Source: Micromonospora echinofusca (lineage in GTDB: Bacteria > Actinomycetota > Actinomycetes > Mycobacteriales > Micromonosporaceae). Taken from it: 64,000 bases of DNA. Location of the stretch: NCBI RefSeq assembly GCF_900091445.1, contig NZ_LT607733.1, positions 2,868,501-2,932,500 on the forward strand. The letters run 5' to 3'. The notes under the pieces are model-generated. The model worked only from the letters and a program-made list of their open reading frames with translations, was not told the origin of the DNA and searched no databases. Shown piece after piece: positions 1 through 8,233 of this stretch; within the stretch, counting starts at the first letter, position 1; the number at the start of each line of letters is the position of its first letter. The position numbers and the translations under genes are program-made.

Positions 1-438
1 CGCGTCCCCGGTCACCAGCGGCGCCAGCTCCTGCGGCGTGGCGCCGGCCTGCCGGGAGGCGATCAGGCGTTCGGCGAACTCCGCGCGCCAGCGGTCGGCC
101 AGCCGACGCGCCCGCTCCAGGTCGCCCAGCGCCTCCGGCTCGTCGGCGAGCAGGACGCGCAGCCGCGACATGGTGGTGCGTTCGCCCTCGACGCCCTGCC
201 GGTACGAGTCGAGGAAACGCGGATCGGCGGTGACGACGTGGCCGCGTACGGCCGCCGCCTGGGCGAGCAGGCCGCTGTCGAGCTGGCCGACGGCGGTGCG
301 GGCCGGGGCGATCCGGTCGGCGAGATGGTTGGAGACCCCGGCGGTGTGCCGCAGCGCGGCGGCGCCGGCCCCGCCGCCGAGCAGGACGATGGCGGTCATC
401 GTCAGCAACAGGACAGTGAGCCACCGGCGGGTCGTCAT
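1..438 (-). CDS. N-terminal part of a membrane sensor protein (CHASE3-like), cut by window edge
   Basis: Reading from ATG at 438 toward the left edge gives 146 residues with no stop. A hydrophobic segment at residues 7-30 (WLTVLLLTMTAIVLLGGGAG) is followed by a helical extracytoplasmic region rich in Ala, Arg and Leu with an RGHVVTADPRFLDSY-type stretch, typical of the CHASE3 sensor that precedes a histidine kinase or a SpoIIE-type phosphatase in actinobacteria. The output domain lies outside the window, so the enzymatic class is not known. A GTG at 480 in the same frame is an alternative start. It is divergent from the Ser/Thr kinase, with about 260 bases between them. Confidence 0.6.
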   Translation of the reverse strand, partial: MTTRRWLTVLLLTMTAIVLLGGGAGAAALRHTAGVSNHLADRIAPARTAVGQLDSGLLAQAAAVRGHVVTADPRFLDSYRQGVEGERTTMSRLRVLLADEPEALGDLERARRLADRWRAEFAERLIASRQAGATPQELAPLVTGDA

Positions 439-702
439 CGGACGACGGGTCGCTGCCTCGGGAGTCGCCTCGCTGCCCACGACCTGCACCTTAGTGCAGT
501 CGACGGGGCGCGGGCGCGGGATGCTTGCCCCCGGGTGCTACCAGTGGCGTGTGTCCGTAACCGACCATGCCGCCGTCCACCGGCACGCCCCGGACGTCCG
601 GGGGCCGGAAGCAGCCGTTGCGCCGATGGCCGCGCCGGCTCCCGCGATCACAATGGCGACCGGGGGCGGCCCCACCGCCCCCGGCGCGGGGGAGGTGTAC
701 GC

Positions 703-2328
703 GTGAGCGGCTGGCAGGTCTCCGGCTACCGTCCGGTGCGGCAGCTCGGCGCCGGCGCGTCCGGCCGGGTGGACCTCGCCGTGCACGACGCGACCGGCAC
801 ACCCGTCGCGATCAAGTACCTCACCGGCGGGATCGGCGACGATCCGACGTTCCGCACCGCGTTCCGCGCCGAGGCCCGGCTGTTGGCCGAGATCGACGAC
901 CCGCACGTCTCCCGCCTCTACGAGTACGTCGAGTCGCCCAGCGGGGCGGCGATCGTCATGGAGCTGGTCAACGGGGTGTCGCTGCGGCAGATGCTGCGCG
1001 CGCACGGACCGACGACGCCGGAGTCGGCGCTCTGCGTCCTCAAGGGCTCGCTGGCCGGGCTCGGCGCGGCGCACGCCAGGGGCGTCGTGCACCGCGACTA
1101 CAAGCCGGAGAACGTGCTGGTCACCGCCGAGGGCACCAGCAAGCTGGCCGACTTCGGCATCGCCATGCCGGTGGGCGGGAGTTCGGGGGTCAGCGTCACC
1201 GGCACTCCCCGTTACATGGCGCCCGAGCAGTGGACGGGCGCGCCGGCCAGCCCGGCCTGCGACATCTACGCGGCCACCGCCACCTTCTACGAGTGCCTCA
1301 CCGGCCGGCCGCCCTTCGACGGGCGGGACCTGCCGACCCTGCGCCAACAGCACGCCCGCGCGCCGATCCCCACCGACCCGGCTCCCGTTCCGGTGCACGA
1401 CCTGCTGCGGCACGGCATGGCGAAGCAACCGGCCGAGCGACCGCAACCCGCCCAGGTCTTCCTGGCCGTGTTGGAGCAGGTGGCGGCCGAGGCGTACGGG
1501 CGGCGGTGGGAGGAGCGCGGCCTGCGCGAACTGGCCCGGAGGGCGGCCCTGCTCGCCGCCCTCCTGCCGTTCCCGGACGGCACGGGCGGGGCCACCAGCC
1601 TGGCCAGCACCACGTTCGGCGGGGAGTCGGGCCGGTGGACGTGGCTACGATCCGGCCGGGCCCGCGCGGCGCTGGCCGGCGGCGGGCTGGCGGCGGCGCT
1701 CCTGCTGGGTGGCGCCGGGCTCAGCTACGCCGGCCGCGAGGAGCCGTTGCCCGCCGCCGCGACCCCGCCACCCGACGTGCCGGCGGCCCCCACGGGCGCG
1801 CCGTCCGTCCCGGCCACCCCGACGACCGGGGCGACGCCGACGCCGGACCTGCCCGCCACTGCCCCGGCCCCGACCGCGACGACGGCGGCGCCGGACGGCA
1901 CGGGCGCCCCGGCGACGTCCGCCCCCAGCCCCGCCGCACCGACCGCGTCGACCAGCGCCAGCGCCGCGCCGGTGGACACCGTCGCGCCCTCCGTCGGGCG
2001 GGTGACGGCCAGCCCGGACGAACTCGACCCCCGGGGCTGCCCGTACGGACCCACGTCCAGCACGGTGTCCGCTGTCGTCTCCGACGACCGTACGGCCGCG
2101 GGGGAGCTGCGGGTCAGCCTCCGGTACACGGTGGACGGTCGTACGACCGAGGTGCCCATGGCGTCGGGCGCGCGCGGAGTGTTCCGGGGCGTCCTGGGTG
2201 ACCTGCCCCGGCCGGCGGAGACCACCCGGATCCCGGTCCGGGTCGTCGCCGTGGACGAGGCCGGCAACACCTCGGCCGAGGGTTCGCCGGTCCACGTGAC
2301 GCTGCATCCGTACTGCACGCCGGGCTGA
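703..2328 (+). CDS. Membrane-anchored serine/threonine protein kinase
   Basis: 541 residues, starting at GTG 703, which has a GGGGGAGG ribosome site just upstream; the open frame runs further left but codes only low-complexity sequence. Seen in order: Gly-rich loop GAGASGRV (16-23), ATP-binding Lys38 in VAIKYL, catalytic loop HRDYKPEN with Asp132, DFG at 150, and TGTPRYMAPEQW for substrate and APE. After the kinase domain there is one membrane helix near residues 320-345, then a long Pro/Thr/Ala-rich linker and a compact external domain with two cysteines (CPYG and YCTPG) that may form a disulfide. There are no PASTA repeats. It is followed 46 bases later by a repeat-bearing membrane protein that could be its substrate. 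Confidence 0.93.
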   Translation: MSGWQVSGYRPVRQLGAGASGRVDLAVHDATGTPVAIKYLTGGIGDDPTFRTAFRAEARLLAEIDDPHVSRLYEYVESPSGAAIVMELVNGVSLRQMLRAHGPTTPESALCVLKGSLAGLGAAHARGVVHRDYKPENVLVTAEGTSKLADFGIAMPVGGSSGVSVTGTPRYMAPEQWTGAPASPACDIYAATATFYECLTGRPPFDGRDLPTLRQQHARAPIPTDPAPVPVHDLLRHGMAKQPAERPQPAQVFLAVLEQVAAEAYGRRWEERGLRELARRAALLAALLPFPDGTGGATSLASTTFGGESGRWTWLRSGRARAALAGGGLAAALLLGGAGLSYAGREEPLPAAATPPPDVPAAPTGAPSVPATPTTGATPTPDLPATAPAPTATTAAPDGTGAPATSAPSPAAPTASTSASAAPVDTVAPSVGRVTASPDELDPRGCPYGPTSSTVSAVVSDDRTAAGELRVSLRYTVDGRTTEVPMASGARGVFRGVLGDLPRPAETTRIPVRVVAVDEAGNTSAEGSPVHVTLHPYCTPG

Positions 2329-2374
2329 CCCCGGACACCTCGATGCCGACCACGACGATGGAGGACGGGCCGCC

Positions 2375-3337
2375 GTGACCCAGCCGAACGACCCCACCGA
2401 GGCGCTGCCCACCCATCGGCGGCCGGCGGACGCCGCGGAAACCACCCGCCTCGTGGTCCACCGCCCGCAGCCACCGACCGAGCCGACCGTGCACCTGCCA
2501 ACGGGTGACGCGACGGTCCACCTGTCGGCCGGGGAGCCCACGGCGCGTCTGGTTCCGGGCGACGCGACCGTGCACCTGTCGGCCGGCGAAGCCACGGCGC
2601 GCCTGGCCCCGGGTGACGCGACGGTCCACCTGTCGTTCGGCGAGCCGACCGGGTCGTCGGCTTACGGTGAGGTGACGATGCCGCAGCGCGCCGTCGGCGG
2701 GGGGACCGGGACGTGGCCGGCGGCGCAACCCGCGTCGGGGGAGTGGACCGCCCGGGCGACGACCGTGGGAGGCGGGCACGCGGCCGGCACCGGGCCCGGG
2801 CCGGGCACTCTCTTCGGCGGGCCCACCGGCGCCGCCGCCCCGTCCGGCGGGCAGGTGCGGTTCGGGCCGGGCGTGCCGACGACCCCGCCGCCGGCGCCCG
2901 CGTGGCCGTCGCCGCCGCGGCGGCGGTCGGCGTGGCGGACGGTGACCTCGGTGCTGTCCACCCTGCTGACCGTCGCGCTGCTCGCCGCCGTCGGCCTCTA
3001 CCTCTGGCAGCGGATCAGCCCGCTGGAGGTGACCGGGGTGACGCTGGCGGTTGCCCAGCCGGCCGGCGAGCGGTGCGACGTCACGATCGACGTGGTCGCC
3101 ACCGTGTCGACCAACGGCCGGGCCGGGGAGATCCGCTACCAGTGGCTGCGCACCGGCAGCGCGCCCGGCAGCCTGCTGACCGAGCGGGTCGGGCGCGGCC
3201 AGCGCACCGCCGAGCTGACGCTGCGCTGGACCTTCAGTGGCGTGGGCACCACGACCGAGACGGCCACGGTCAACATCACCTCACCCGCTCCGGTGCAGGC
3301 CCAGACCCCGGTGTCCTACGACTGCCGGCGCCGCTGA
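2375..3337 (+). CDS. Single-pass membrane protein with nine-residue Thr repeats
   Basis: 320 residues from GTG 2375 with GGAGG ten bases upstream. The N-terminal half is cytoplasmic by inference, low in complexity, and holds seven threonines at exact nine-residue spacing (T38, 47, 56, 65, 74, 83, 92) in the pattern acidic-x-Thr-x-x-Leu, for example GDATVHL. A membrane helix (about 190-215, VLSTLLTVALLAAVGLYLW) leads to a C-terminal extracytoplasmic domain of about 105 residues with two cysteines (ERCDVTIDV and YDCRRR), resembling the Ig-like tails of other actinobacterial kinase-neighbour proteins. I do not recognise a named family. The position directly behind a Ser/Thr kinase suggests the repeats are phosphoacceptors; that is inference. 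Confidence 0.75.
   Translation: MTQPNDPTEALPTHRRPADAAETTRLVVHRPQPPTEPTVHLPTGDATVHLSAGEPTARLVPGDATVHLSAGEATARLAPGDATVHLSFGEPTGSSAYGEVTMPQRAVGGGTGTWPAAQPASGEWTARATTVGGGHAAGTGPGPGTLFGGPTGAAAPSGGQVRFGPGVPTTPPPAPAWPSPPRRRSAWRTVTSVLSTLLTVALLAAVGLYLWQRISPLEVTGVTLAVAQPAGERCDVTIDVVATVSTNGRAGEIRYQWLRTGSAPGSLLTERVGRGQRTAELTLRWTFSGVGTTTETATVNITSPAPVQAQTPVSYDCRRR
2480..2656 (+). repeat. 27-bp coding repeat (nine-residue unit), about 6.5 copies
   Basis: In-frame tandem repeat inside the previous gene. Units alternate between a DATVHLSAG type and an E(P/A)TARLxPG type, so the DNA period is 27 bp with a stronger 54-bp super-period. The threonine never shifts from its nine-residue register. Confidence 0.8.
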
Positions 3338-3410
3338 GCGGGGGTTTCCCGGGCCGTCGCCGGGGGTAGGTCGGGCCGGACGAACCCGGATGCCGTGTGG
3401 AGGACTACCG

Positions 3411-4382
3411 ATGAGAGACAACTTCGGCGACGCGGTGGGGGACGCCCTCCGGTCGGTGATGCTGTTCCTGCCCAAGGCCGTCGCCTTCGTGGCGATCCTG
3501 GTGGCCGGCTGGCTGATCGCCAAGGCCGTACTGAAGATCGTGGACAAGGTGCTGGAGCGGGTGGGCTTCGACCGTGCCGTGGAACGCGGCGGGATCCGTC
3601 GCGCCCTGGCCCGCTCCCGGTACGACGCCAGCGACATCGTCGCCAAGCTCGCCTACTACGGGGTGCTGCTGGTGACCCTCCAGCTGGCCTTCGGCATCTG
3701 GGGTCCCAACCCCATCTCCGACCTGATCGCGGGCGTGATCGCCTGGCTGCCCCGCGCCTTCGTCGCGATCGTCATCGTCGTGGTCGCCGCCGCCATCGCC
3801 AACGCGGTGAAGGACATCATCAGCGGTGCCCTGGGCGGGCTGTCGTACGGCCGGCTCCTCGCCACCATCGCCTCCGTGTTCATCCTCGGGCTGGGCGTCA
3901 TCGCCGCGCTCAACCAGATCGGCGTGGCCACCGCCGTCACCACTCCCGTGCTGATCGCGGTGCTGGCCACCGTCGGCGGCATCCTCGTCGTCGGGGTGGG
4001 CGGCGGGCTGGTCCGTCCCATGCAGAGTCGCTGGGAGTCGTGGCTGAGCCGGGCCGAGCAGGAGTCGCGGCAGATCGCCACGCACGCCCGCGCCTACCAG
4101 GCCGGGCGCCGCGACAGCGAGGCGCACCTCGCCGCCGGGACCACGAGCGGCGACCCGGATGCCACGCAGGTGGTGTCCGGCCCCCGTGTCGTCGCGGACC
4201 CCGACGCCACCCAGGTGGTCTCCGCCTCCCGCGTCGACGCCGACCCGACCGTGCCGGTGCCGCGGCAGGGCGAGGCGGACACCACCCAGGTCACCTCGCC
4301 CGCCGCAGCCCGTCCGGCCGCCGAGGACAGCGAGGCCACCATGGTCATCCCGCCGATGGGCGGCGAGCAACGCCGCCGCTGA
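3411..4382 (+). CDS. Mechanosensitive-channel-like TM-helix protein with Thr-motif tail
   Basis: 323 residues from ATG 3411, preceded by GTGTGGAGGAC. About five membrane helices: 15-38, 80-98, 112-135, 150-172 and 180-200. The arrangement (FLPKAVAFVAILVAGWLIAK, later helices and a Gly-rich GGILVVGVGGGL) is that of the conserved TM-helix repeat family related to MscS channels, but the MscS beta domain is absent. The cytoplasmic tail from about residue 235 contains repeated motifs DATQVV (twice), DPTVPV, DTTQVT and EATMVI, again acidic-x-Thr-x-Val/Ile, as in the gene upstream. It probably forms a small pore or accessory membrane protein regulated by the kinase; the pore role is from family knowledge only. 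Confidence 0.8.
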   Translation: MRDNFGDAVGDALRSVMLFLPKAVAFVAILVAGWLIAKAVLKIVDKVLERVGFDRAVERGGIRRALARSRYDASDIVAKLAYYGVLLVTLQLAFGIWGPNPISDLIAGVIAWLPRAFVAIVIVVVAAAIANAVKDIISGALGGLSYGRLLATIASVFILGLGVIAALNQIGVATAVTTPVLIAVLATVGGILVVGVGGGLVRPMQSRWESWLSRAEQESRQIATHARAYQAGRRDSEAHLAAGTTSGDPDATQVVSGPRVVADPDATQVVSASRVDADPTVPVPRQGEADTTQVTSPAAARPAAEDSEATMVIPPMGGEQRRR

Positions 4383-4387
4383 GCACG

Positions 4388-4425
4388 ACGCCGGGGCGGG
4401 ATCCGACCGGGTCCCGCCCCGGCGT
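4388..4425 (+). terminator. Stem-loop terminator after the kinase cluster
   Basis: Perfect 14-bp inverted repeat (4388-4401 with 4412-4425, loop of ten) six bases past the stop. It has no clear U-tract, as is usual in this GC range. Confidence 0.75.
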
Positions 4426-4464
4426 GTGTCCGGCGAAGGGTGTGCCCGTCCGGGCCGGCGCGAC

Positions 4465-4470
4465 TACGAT
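4465..4470 (+). promoter_or_regulatory. -10 element TACGAT placing the transcript start at a leader ATG
   Basis: TACGAT fits the actinobacterial TAnnnT -10 consensus and lies seven bases before ATG 4478, the classic spacing for a leaderless mRNA. No convincing -35 is visible. Confidence 0.45.
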
Positions 4471-4477
4471 CGCCGGC

Positions 4478-4495
4478 ATGACGTGGCGATGTTGA
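4478..4495 (+). CDS. Leaderless five-codon leader peptide upstream of an MFS gene
   Basis: ATG ACG TGG CGA TGT TGA encodes MTWRC. A second tiny frame, ATG 4489 to TAG 4506 (MLMHC), overlaps its end. The MFS start follows 70 bases later at 4576. Short leaderless ORFs ahead of efflux or amino-acid genes commonly act by ribosome stalling or attenuation; Cys and Trp/Arg codons at the end would be the sensed residues. This is inferred from position alone. I could not find a clear competing hairpin pair, so the mechanism is open. Confidence 0.4.
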   Translation: MTWRC

Positions 4496-4575
4496 TGCAC
4501 TGCTAGGGGCCACTGCCGTGGGCCGCCGCGGTCGCCGTACGTCCGGCGTCCGCTTCGTCCCCACAGGAAGGTCCC

Positions 4576-5910
4576 ATGACTGTCCACCCTCCGCGCGTGT
4601 CCGACGCGCGCGTCCGCCGGCTGGCGGCCACCCTCTACGGGTACGCGTTCCTCAGCGAACTCGTCCTGCTCTATCCGCTGTACGCGCTGCTGTTCAGTGA
4701 CACCGGCCTGTCGGTCTGGCAGATCTCGTCGCTGTTCGTGATCTGGTCGGCCGCCAGCATCCTGCTGGAGGTGCCCTCCGGCGCGTTCGCCGACGCGGTG
4801 TCCCGGCGGCTGCTGCTCGCCCTCGCGCCGCTGGTCACCGCCGCCGGCTTCGCCCTCTGGGTGCTCGTGCCCTCGTACCCGGCCTTCGCCGTGGGGTTCG
4901 TGCTCTGGGGCGCCGGCGGGGCCCTCGCCTCGGGCGCGCTGGAGGCGCTGGTCTTCACCGAACTCGACCGCCTCGGTGCCGCCGGCCGCTACGCCCGCGT
5001 CATCGGCCGGGCGAAGACCGCCGAGACGCTCGGCGTGCTCGCCTCGATCCTGCTGGCGGGCCCCGCGTTCGCCCTCGGCGGCTACCCGGCCGTCGGCGCG
5101 GCCAGCGTGCTGGCCTGCCTGCTCGCCGCCGCCGTCGCCACCCGCCTGCCGGAACACCGCCGGCCGATGACCGCCGCGCCCGCCACCTCCGTGCCCGCCG
5201 GTGCCGAGGTCGACGCGGGAGCCGATCCGACCGGCCGCGACGGCGCGACGGACGAGGAGGACCTCGGCTGGTGGGCGAGCCTGCGCGCCGGGCTGGCCGA
5301 GGTCCACGCCGACCGGGCCGTGCGCGCGGCGGTGCTGCTGGTGGCGGTCGTGGCGGCGGTCTGGGGCGCCCTGGACGAGTACACCCCGCTGCTGGCCCGC
5401 GACACCGGCGTCGGCGAGGCGACCGTGCCGCTGCTGCTCCTGTTCACCTGGGTGGGGGTGGCCGTCGGCGGCCTGCTCGCCCCGGCGGGGGAGCGGCTGA
5501 CCGGCCGGGGGTACGCCGGCCTGCTGGCGCTGTCGGCCGTGGCCCTGGCCGCCGGTGCGCTGCTCGCCCGGCCGCTCGGCTTCGCGCTGGTGGCCGCCGC
5601 GTTCTGCGGCTTCCAGCTCGCCACCGTGCTCGCCGACGCCCGGTTGCAGGCCCGGATCACCGGGGCCAGCCGGGCCACCGTCACCTCGTTGGCCGGAATG
5701 GCCACCGACGTCACGATCATCGCGGTCTACGGCGGGTACGGCCTGCTCGCCACCGGGGCCGGCAACGGGGTCGCGTTCGCGGTGGCCGCGGTGCCGTACC
5801 TCATCGTGGCACTGCTCCTGGTGGTGCGCGTCGGCCGGCCGACGCGCCCGCGGCCGGCGGGCGGGGCGCAGCCGGGCGGCGGGCCGCAGCATCCGGGCCG
5901 CGCCGGCTGA
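4576..5910 (+). CDS. Major facilitator superfamily exporter
   Basis: 444 residues from ATG 4576 with AGGAAGG ten bases upstream. About twelve membrane helices split by a charged central loop (residues 198-230, rich in Pro, Asp and Glu). After helix 2 comes IWSAASILLEVPSGAFADAVSRR, the loop 2-3 signature of drug-type MFS exporters (G-x-x-x-D-x-x-S-R-R). The C-terminal 25 residues are Gly/Arg/Pro-rich and disordered. The substrate cannot be read from the sequence. It is the only gene behind the leader ORF and is followed by a convergent terminator. Confidence 0.88.
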   Translation: MTVHPPRVSDARVRRLAATLYGYAFLSELVLLYPLYALLFSDTGLSVWQISSLFVIWSAASILLEVPSGAFADAVSRRLLLALAPLVTAAGFALWVLVPSYPAFAVGFVLWGAGGALASGALEALVFTELDRLGAAGRYARVIGRAKTAETLGVLASILLAGPAFALGGYPAVGAASVLACLLAAAVATRLPEHRRPMTAAPATSVPAGAEVDAGADPTGRDGATDEEDLGWWASLRAGLAEVHADRAVRAAVLLVAVVAAVWGALDEYTPLLARDTGVGEATVPLLLLFTWVGVAVGGLLAPAGERLTGRGYAGLLALSAVALAAGALLARPLGFALVAAAFCGFQLATVLADARLQARITGASRATVTSLAGMATDVTIIAVYGGYGLLATGAGNGVAFAVAAVPYLIVALLLVVRVGRPTRPRPAGGAQPGGGPQHPGRAG

Positions 5911-5918
5911 CCGGGGGA

Positions 5919-5947
5919 CCGGCGGCGGTCCCCGCAACCGCCGCCGG
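5919..5947. terminator. Bidirectional stem-loop between convergent genes
   Basis: CCGGCGGCGGT (5919-5929) pairs perfectly with ACCGCCGCCGG (5937-5947) around a seven-base loop. It lies between the MFS stop (5910) and the regulator stop (5956), so it can serve both strands. Confidence 0.65.
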
Positions 5948-5955
5948 GTCGCGGG

Positions 5956-6729
5956 TCAGGCGCCGGCGGTCTCGCCGGTCTGCTCCCAGATCGAGCTCAT
6001 CTCGTCGAAGGCCTGCTCCATGAGCTGCACCATGGCGCGTCGGGCGCGGTCGCCGTCGCGCCGCTGGATCGCCTGGGCCACCTCGGCGTGCAGCTGGAGG
6101 GCCTGCTCGTGCGGGTGGTGCGGCATGAGGTGGTGCTGGTGCCGGCCGGTGAGCACCTCGGCGATCAGGTCCTGCAACCGGACGAACATCTCGTTGCCCG
6201 AGGCCACCAGGATCCGGCGGTGGAATTCTATGTCGAGCTGGAGGAAGCGCTCCTCGTCGCCGGCCTTGCCGGCGGCCCACATCTTCGCCGCCAGCCCGAC
6301 CAGGTCGCTCGCCTCGTCGTGGCCGACCCGGCTGGCGGCCAGCCAGGCGGCGTGCGGCTCGACGGCGGTACGCAACTCGGTGATCGAGCGCAACTGCACG
6401 ATGCGCCCGGCCGAGGCGAGCCGCCAGCGGATCACCTGCGGATCGAAGACGTTCCAGTGTTCCGACGGGCGGATCATGACCCCCACGCGGCGGCGGGTCT
6501 CGATGAAACCGATCGAGGCGAGTACGCGCAGCACCTCGCGGACGACCGAGCGGGACACCGCGTAGCGGTCCACCAGGTCGTCGATGTTGAGGACCGACCC
6601 GGGCGCCAGTTCCCCGTCGCAGATGGCCGTGCCGAGGCGGTCGAGGACGCGTGCGTGCAGGCCAGCCTCGACAGGGGCGAGCTGGGCGGCCACAGCCCCC
6701 GGAGAGGACGATTCCACGCGACGGAGCAT
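5956..6729 (-). CDS. FadR-subfamily GntR regulator of the sugar-acid operon
   Basis: 257 residues from ATG 6729. N-terminal winged helix at about 20-90 with VLNIDDLVDRYAVSRSVVREVL (the GntR recognition helix SRSVVREVLRVL); then an all-helical FCD effector domain with metal-site residues of the D...H...H pattern (QLDIEFHRRI about 170-180 and HLMPHHPHEQ, LHAEVAQAI later). Family members such as DgoR, LldR and UxuR sense sugar acids or hydroxy acids. It is divergent from the transport and catabolic operon, so it probably represses it and releases DNA on binding galactonate, mannonate or a keto-deoxy intermediate. Confidence 0.88.
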   Translation of the reverse strand: MLRRVESSSPGAVAAQLAPVEAGLHARVLDRLGTAICDGELAPGSVLNIDDLVDRYAVSRSVVREVLRVLASIGFIETRRRVGVMIRPSEHWNVFDPQVIRWRLASAGRIVQLRSITELRTAVEPHAAWLAASRVGHDEASDLVGLAAKMWAAGKAGDEERFLQLDIEFHRRILVASGNEMFVRLQDLIAEVLTGRHQHHLMPHHPHEQALQLHAEVAQAIQRRDGDRARRAMVQLMEQAFDEMSSIWEQTGETAGA

Positions 6730-6747
6730 ATCAGTTAGGTCTACCCC

Positions 6748-6777
6748 TTGTATAAGTCTGCTTTTTCGGCCTAGCAT
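6748..6777 (+). promoter_or_regulatory. Promoter of the sugar-acid operon, with probable GntR operator
   Basis: TTGTAT (6748-6753), 18-bp spacer, TAGCAT (6772-6777) in the only AT-rich stretch between the regulator and the binding-protein gene. The imperfect palindrome CTTGTATAAG at the -35 is a candidate FadR-type operator. Confidence 0.5.
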
Positions 6778-6862
6778 CCCGAAGTTAAGCGGATGTAAAC
6801 CGCGAGGTGGCGGCCCACCCATCGGGGCGGCGGCCACGGCCACGGCATAAGGAGAGTTGGAC

Positions 6863-8152
6863 GTGAGACGTCGATCAGTTATCGGGACTTCCCTGGCGAT
6901 GGTCGTCGCCCTCGGCCTGTCCGCCTGCGGTGGCGGCGGGGACGACGCCGGCGGCTCGAACACCGTCCGGGTCACGCTGGTGAACCACGTCTGGACGGAG
7001 AACATCAAGAAGGCGCTGCCGGAGTTCGAGAAGCAGTCGGGCCTGAAGGTGGAGGTCACCCAGCTCGGTGAGGACCAGCTCTCCGACCAGTACAACGTCA
7101 AGCTCAACGCCGGGTCCACCGACCTGGACGTGATGATGTACCGGCCGCTTCAGGAGGGGAAGCTGTTCGCCAAGAACAAGTACCTCGCCGACCTGACCGA
7201 GAAGAGCAAGTCGGACAGCGCGTTCGAGGTCGGTGACTTCCAGGCCGGGCCGGTGCAGGCGACCACGTACGAGGACAAGGTGGTCGGCGTGCCGATCATC
7301 ACCGAGCAGGAGGTCCTCTACTACCGCAAGGACCTGCTGGAGAAGTCCGGCTTCACCGCCCCGCCGAAGACCCTCGACGAGCTCAAGGCGCAGGCGGCGA
7401 AGGTCGAGGCGGACAACCCGGGCGTGGCGGGCTTCGTGGCCCGTACCGGCAAGTCGGCCGCGGTCACGCAGTTCTCCAGCTTCCTGTACAGCTTCGGCGG
7501 CGACTTCGTCGACGCCAGCGGCAAGGCCTCGGTCAACACCGAGCAGGCCAAGCAGGCGTACGCCTACTACGGCGGCCTGCTGCGCGAGCACGGCCCGGAG
7601 AACATCAGCACCGACATGAGCTGGTCCGAGGCGATGGCGATCTTCACCCAGGGCAAGGCGGCCTTCTACACCGAGGCCAACTCGCTCTACAAGAACGCCA
7701 CCGACCCGACCAAGTCGAAGGTCTCCGACACCGTCGGGTTCGCGGCCTTCCCGGCCGGCCCGGCCGGCTCGAAGCCGTACAACGTCCCCTCCTGGGCGCT
7801 CGGGGTCAACGAGGCGTCGAAGAACCAGGACAACGCCTGGAAGTTCATCCAGTGGGCGGCCGGCAAGGAGCAGGCGCTGGCGCAGCAGAAGGCCGGCGTG
7901 CCCAGCGCCCGTACCTCCGTCTGGGAGAACCCGGAGGGCGCCGCGACCTACCCGAAGGACCTCGCCGAGGCCACCACGGTCAGTACCGCCAACGGCGTGG
8001 GCCACGACCGTCCGCTGGTCGAGAAGGTCGCCCAGGCGCGGGAGATCGTCGGTCAGCCGATCGTCGACGCGATCACCGGCAAGGACGCGGCAGCCTCGGC
8101 GGACGCTGCCAACGAGGCGTTCCAGAAGTTCCTCGACGACGAGGCGAAGTAG
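6863..8152 (+). CDS. ABC sugar/sugar-acid binding lipoprotein
   Basis: 429 residues from GTG 6863, chosen over TTG 6857 because AAGGAGAG lies seven bases upstream. Lipobox LSAC with acylated Cys22, then a Gly/Asp spacer. The mature protein follows the SBP_bac_1 fold (family of maltose and multiple-sugar binding proteins), with the usual ALPEFEKQSGLKVEV first lobe and QDNAWKFIQWAAGKEQA near the end. It heads the operon with two permeases and catabolic enzymes for galactonate and mannonate, so the cargo is probably a hexonate, hexuronate or an oligosaccharide containing one. Confidence 0.9.
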   Translation: MRRRSVIGTSLAMVVALGLSACGGGGDDAGGSNTVRVTLVNHVWTENIKKALPEFEKQSGLKVEVTQLGEDQLSDQYNVKLNAGSTDLDVMMYRPLQEGKLFAKNKYLADLTEKSKSDSAFEVGDFQAGPVQATTYEDKVVGVPIITEQEVLYYRKDLLEKSGFTAPPKTLDELKAQAAKVEADNPGVAGFVARTGKSAAVTQFSSFLYSFGGDFVDASGKASVNTEQAKQAYAYYGGLLREHGPENISTDMSWSEAMAIFTQGKAAFYTEANSLYKNATDPTKSKVSDTVGFAAFPAGPAGSKPYNVPSWALGVNEASKNQDNAWKFIQWAAGKEQALAQQKAGVPSARTSVWENPEGAATYPKDLAEATTVSTANGVGHDRPLVEKVAQAREIVGQPIVDAITGKDAAASADAANEAFQKFLDDEAK

Positions 8153-8163
8153 CCCGAACCGCA

Positions 8164-8191
8164 GGTGGCGGAGCCGACCGGCTCCGCCACC
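8164..8191 (+). promoter_or_regulatory. Intercistronic stem-loop between binding protein and permease
   Basis: A 12-bp perfect stem (GGTGGCGGAGCC, loop GACC, GGCTCCGCCACC) twelve bases after the binding-protein stop. Such hairpins, like that between malE and malF, stabilise the upstream message and reduce permease expression. Confidence 0.6.
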
Positions 8192-8233
8192 GCGCGTCGG
8201 GACGCTGGCCCTGACCCCCACCCCGGAGACCTC

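Noticed and set aside
238..702. Long upstream extension of the Ser/Thr kinase frame
   Set aside because: The region lacks kinase-like sequence, overlaps the divergent sensor gene, and a good ribosome site marks GTG 703.
1645..2595. Long open frames opposite the kinase and similar antisense frames throughout
   Set aside because: High GC removes stop codons from all frames; these show Arg/Gly/Pro-rich composition and no domain.
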